Of a DNA stretch of 21,742 bases, positions 19,310 through 21,742 are shown piece by piece (positions within the stretch are counted from its first letter, which is position 1; the number at the start of each line of letters is the position of its first letter). This DNA comes from a virus, in the IMG/VR virus record IMGVR_UViG_3300013126_000289, positions 1-21,742 of that record; one strand, given 5' to 3'. The notes below the pieces were generated by a model. The model searched no databases. It had not been told where the DNA came from and saw nothing but the letters and a program-made list of their open reading frames with translations. The position numbers and the translations under genes were made by a program.

Positions 19310-20562
19310 AATACTCTCCGAGGCTTCTTCAGAAGGAGTACCATAATCGAAGTCAGCGCTGGGCTATTGCGGTCTGTCACCGGAGGTTCGGTAAGACGGT
19401 GATGGTGCTGAACGACATCGTCCGAGATATCTTGACCTGCCAAAAAGAAAGCCCGCGGGGTGCTTACATTGCGCCGCTCTACAGACAAGCCAAGGCGGTG
19501 GCTTGGGATTACCTCCAAAAATTCACAAGAGAAATCCCAGGCATGTCCTACAACCAAGCAGAGCTCAGGGCAGACTTCCCGAACGGTGGGCGCGTTTCGT
19601 TGTACGGTGCGGACAGCCCTGACTCGTTGCGCGGCATCTATCTTGATTCATGCGCGATGGACGAATATGCCCAGATGAGCGAGCGGGTCTGGGAAGAAAT
19701 CATCCGGCCAGCATTGTCGGACAGAAAGGGTAGGGCGACCTTTATCGGCACCCCGATGGGCCACAATGCTTTCTTTCAGCTCTATGAGAAATACAGGGAC
19801 GACCCTGAGTGGTTCGTCCGAGTACACAAGGCCTCGGAAACCGGATACGTTGAACAATCGGAACTGGATGACTCAAGGAAACAACTGAGTGAAGAACGAT
19901 ATTCCCAAGAATTCGAGTGCAGCTGGACCGCTGCCATTGTCGGCTCTTATTACGGCCGTCTGCTCGAAGATGCAGAGCGCAAGAACAGACTCCGAAACAT
20001 CAATGCCGACCCCGGATATCCTGTCGAAACATGGTGGGACTTGGGTATCGGCGATTCAACCGCAATATGGTTCGCGCAAAGGGTCGGCCCTGAAATCCGA
20101 CTTCTGGACTACTACGAAAACTCAGGGGAAGCGCTGAGTCATTACGCTAATGTCCTGCTCAAAAAGGTCCGAGAAAACAACTGGACGCTCGGCGACATTG
20201 TTCTGCCTCACGACGCAAAGCAGCGCAGCCTCGATACCGGAAAAGCCCGAGTCGACACGCTGAACGACTTGATTGGGCAAAGACCGATTGTGCAGCCTCA
20301 GCACCGCCTCGAAGATGGCATCGAAGCCGTCCGTAAAATGCTGCCGAATTGCTGGTTTGATGCAATACACTGTGCGGCAGGACTCAACGCATTGCGCCAT
20401 TATCGAGCGGAGTATGACGAAGTGAACAGAACTTATCGTCTCCGACCAGTGCATGACTGGGCGTCGCATGGTAGTGATGCGTTTCGCGTGGGCGCAATGC
20501 ACAAAGGCCGACAGGAAAAACGGTGGGAGCCGATCAAGTACTCGACGAAAGGCATTCTGTGA
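19285..20562 (+). CDS. terL: Terminase large subunit (ATPase and nuclease)
   Basis: The 425-residue motor protein pumps and cuts phage DNA. ATPase motifs: Walker A-like CHRRFGKT (31-38), Walker B SCAMDE (122-127, Asp126 and Glu127), coupling IGTP (154-157). RNase H-like nuclease acidic residues: WWDLGIGDST (Asp252), LPHDAKQR (Asp310), ASHGSDAFR (Asp398). All key residues are present and the length is usual for this TerL group. The start lies inside terS with GGTG upstream. The stop overlaps a small GTG-started gene, then the portal. Confidence 0.95.
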   Translation: MVRQHIQLKYSPRLLQKEYHNRSQRWAIAVCHRRFGKTVMVLNDIVRDILTCQKESPRGAYIAPLYRQAKAVAWDYLQKFTREIPGMSYNQAELRADFPNGGRVSLYGADSPDSLRGIYLDSCAMDEYAQMSERVWEEIIRPALSDRKGRATFIGTPMGHNAFFQLYEKYRDDPEWFVRVHKASETGYVEQSELDDSRKQLSEERYSQEFECSWTAAIVGSYYGRLLEDAERKNRLRNINADPGYPVETWWDLGIGDSTAIWFAQRVGPEIRLLDYYENSGEALSHYANVLLKKVRENNWTLGDIVLPHDAKQRSLDTGKARVDTLNDLIGQRPIVQPQHRLEDGIEAVRKMLPNCWFDAIHCAAGLNALRHYRAEYDEVNRTYRLRPVHDWASHGSDAFRVGAMHKGRQEKRWEPIKYSTKGIL

Positions 20563-20681
20563 ACACCGCCTACCTCATCAAACGAATTGCCGAGCTTACC
20601 GCAGAGTTAACCGCCCTCAAGGCCGCGGTTGCCGTGCTGGAAGCGAAGATCGAAAGGCGGAAAAATGCCAAAGCTGACTGA
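20559..20681 (+). CDS. 40-aa coiled-coil protein between TerL and portal
   Basis: GTG forms a GTGA overlap with terL. The product VNTAYLIKRIAELTAELTAL, then KAAVAVLEAKIERRKNAKAD, is one continuous heptad-patterned helix (I/L every 3-4 residues) with a basic end. Its stop lies 17 bases inside the portal gene. Position and packing support a real gene; it could be a small assembly factor or portal partner. No family was recognised. Confidence 0.65.
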   Translation: MNTAYLIKRIAELTAELTALKAAVAVLEAKIERRKNAKAD

Positions 20682-21742
20682 TTCCCAAATTCTTGCAAAA
20701 GCCCAGATGGAGGTGACCTCCACCATCGGGCGGTGGGGTAGTGAAATCTCCAATGAGCGAGCGGTAGCGCTGGATTACTACCTTGGCGAGGTTTATGGCG
20801 ACGAGGTGGAGGGGAGAAGCCAGGTCATCACGCGCGAGGTGATGGAGACGGTGGAATGGATCCTTCCGTCCCTAATCCGAATCTTCGCTGATGCCGACAA
20901 CATGGTGGTGTTCGACCCTGTTGGGCCTGAGGACGAGCAGCAGGCCGAGCAGGAAACGGACGTCGTGAATTACGTCTACTGGAAGCAGAACAAGGGCTTT
21001 TACAACACCTACACCTTCCTGAAGGACGCCCTGCTCAGCAAGAACGGCATCTTGAAGGTCTGGTGGGAAGATAACGACACCGAGGAACGCGAGGAGTACG
21101 AAGGCCTCGACGAACTCGGCATCATGCAGCTGATGGCCGACACCTCGGTGACCCGTGAGCCAATCGAGGTCAATGTCGCAGAAGATGGCACGATGTCGGT
21201 TGCCTTCAAGACCATCAAGCGCAAGGGGCAAGTGAGGATTGAGCCTGTTGCCCCTGAAGATTTCGGTATCAGCCGGGATGCTTCAAGCCCGTATGCCAAG
21301 GACGCGCGGTCTTGCTATATGCGAGTTCAGAAGTCCAAGTCGGACCTGATTGAAGAAGGCTTCAGCCGTGAACTGGTGGAAAGCCTACCCACCTCTGACG
21401 ACGTTGACACTCCCGAGAAGATTGCCCGCGACCGTTTGGACGACGAAGGGCTGGCGACCGTCTACACGCAGGACGTTTACTGGATAACCGAGTGCTATCT
21501 CTACCTCGATCGGAACGATGACGGCATTGATGAGCTGTTGAAAGTGACCTACGCCGGCGACCCTGACGGCGGTGGGTCGGCAACGCTTCTGGACGTTGAA
21601 GAGGTCGACCGTATCCCGTTCTCCACGGCTACGCCTGTCATCCTCACGCACAAGTTCCACGGGCTATCCATCGCCGACCTGACGATGGATATCCAGCACA
21701 TCAAGTCGACCCTACTTCGACAGGTGCTGGACAACACCTACC
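20665..21742 (+). CDS. Portal protein (partial, 3' end outside window)
   Basis: The frame is open from ATG 20665 to the end of the window (359 codons). The ATG follows AGGCGGAAAA. The product begins MPKLTDSQILAKAQMEVTST, then has SNERAVALDYYLGEVYGDEV, EGRSQVITREVMETVEWILP and SLIRIFADADNMVVFDPVGP. The 'D-Y-Y-x-G ... G-R-S-x-V-x-x-x-x-V-x-x-x-V-E-W-x-x-P-x-L-x-R-x-F' order is typical of large portal proteins of podovirus-type phages. Further on, FGISRDASS and FHGLSIADLTMDIQHIKSTL also fit. It forms the dodecameric ring through which DNA enters the head, docking TerL. Confidence 0.9.
   Translation, partial: MPKLTDSQILAKAQMEVTSTIGRWGSEISNERAVALDYYLGEVYGDEVEGRSQVITREVMETVEWILPSLIRIFADADNMVVFDPVGPEDEQQAEQETDVVNYVYWKQNKGFYNTYTFLKDALLSKNGILKVWWEDNDTEEREEYEGLDELGIMQLMADTSVTREPIEVNVAEDGTMSVAFKTIKRKGQVRIEPVAPEDFGISRDASSPYAKDARSCYMRVQKSKSDLIEEGFSRELVESLPTSDDVDTPEKIARDRLDDEGLATVYTQDVYWITECYLYLDRNDDGIDELLKVTYAGDPDGGGSATLLDVEEVDRIPFSTATPVILTHKFHGLSIADLTMDIQHIKSTLLRQVLDNTY

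Noticed and set aside
1-21742. CRISPR array, diversity-generating retroelement, integrase or insertion sequence
   Set aside because: No spaced direct repeats, reverse transcriptase motif, tyrosine or serine recombinase signature, or transposase was seen in any frame.

Overview
The window is part of a tailed double-stranded DNA bacteriophage genome. It carries both terminase subunits, a portal gene running off the right end, a GH108 endolysin and holin cassette, LamG-type tail proteins, a recombination operon (ERF annealase, PD-(D/E)XK exonuclease, SSB-like protein, MazG-like pyrophosphohydrolase) and a divergent HTH control region. Genes are packed tightly, with ATGA, GTGA and TGATG overlaps nearly everywhere. 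The large acidic portal and a run of internal-virion-like proteins suggest a podovirus-type particle. A proteobacterial host is plausible but not proven. No integrase, reverse transcriptase, tRNA or CRISPR array was seen.

Layout. (1) 1-7139, + strand: late genes. These are four probable internal or ejection proteins (the first cut by the window edge), the endolysin, a coiled-coil/TM protein, a 3-TM-type holin, a small Pro-rich protein, a PARP-like ADP-ribosyltransferase-domain protein and a 59-residue zinc ribbon. (2) 11274-7122, - strand: early operon with winged-helix protein, small proteins, ERF, SSB-like protein, acidic protein, exonuclease, MazG, a 43-residue protein, an HTH protein and an unknown. 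(3) 11275-11409: divergent control region. (4) 11410-13965, + strand: Cro-like HTH protein, 22-residue membrane peptide, HTH_39-like protein, a noncoding stretch, a fragment like the C-terminal part of phage replication proteins, a DUF1364/YbcO-like protein, a VRR-NUC nuclease and a DUF6496-like basic protein. (5) 13973-18974, + strand: tail fibre and receptor-binding region, then small basic proteins. (6) 19049-21742, + strand: TerS, TerL, a 40-residue coiled coil and the portal.

The most interesting signals are non-coding. Three near-identical 16-bp palindromes (consensus TGGYATSATSATRCCA) sit at 11306, 11384 and 9394. Each contains an extended -10 promoter element, so they look like combined promoter/operator sites of one repressor, probably the 59-residue HTH protein at 11410. 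Between the acidic-protein gene and the exonuclease gene lies a perfectly phased array of 15 GGCNN pentamers (- strand). A 19-bp leader is duplicated at identical distance upstream of two early start codons, and a perfect all-GC 20-bp palindrome lies inside an early gene. Several genes of 22-59 codons were found by reading frames, overlaps and ribosome sites, including two tiny single-TM peptides, one in each divergent operon.

All family assignments are from motif recognition by eye; no search was run.
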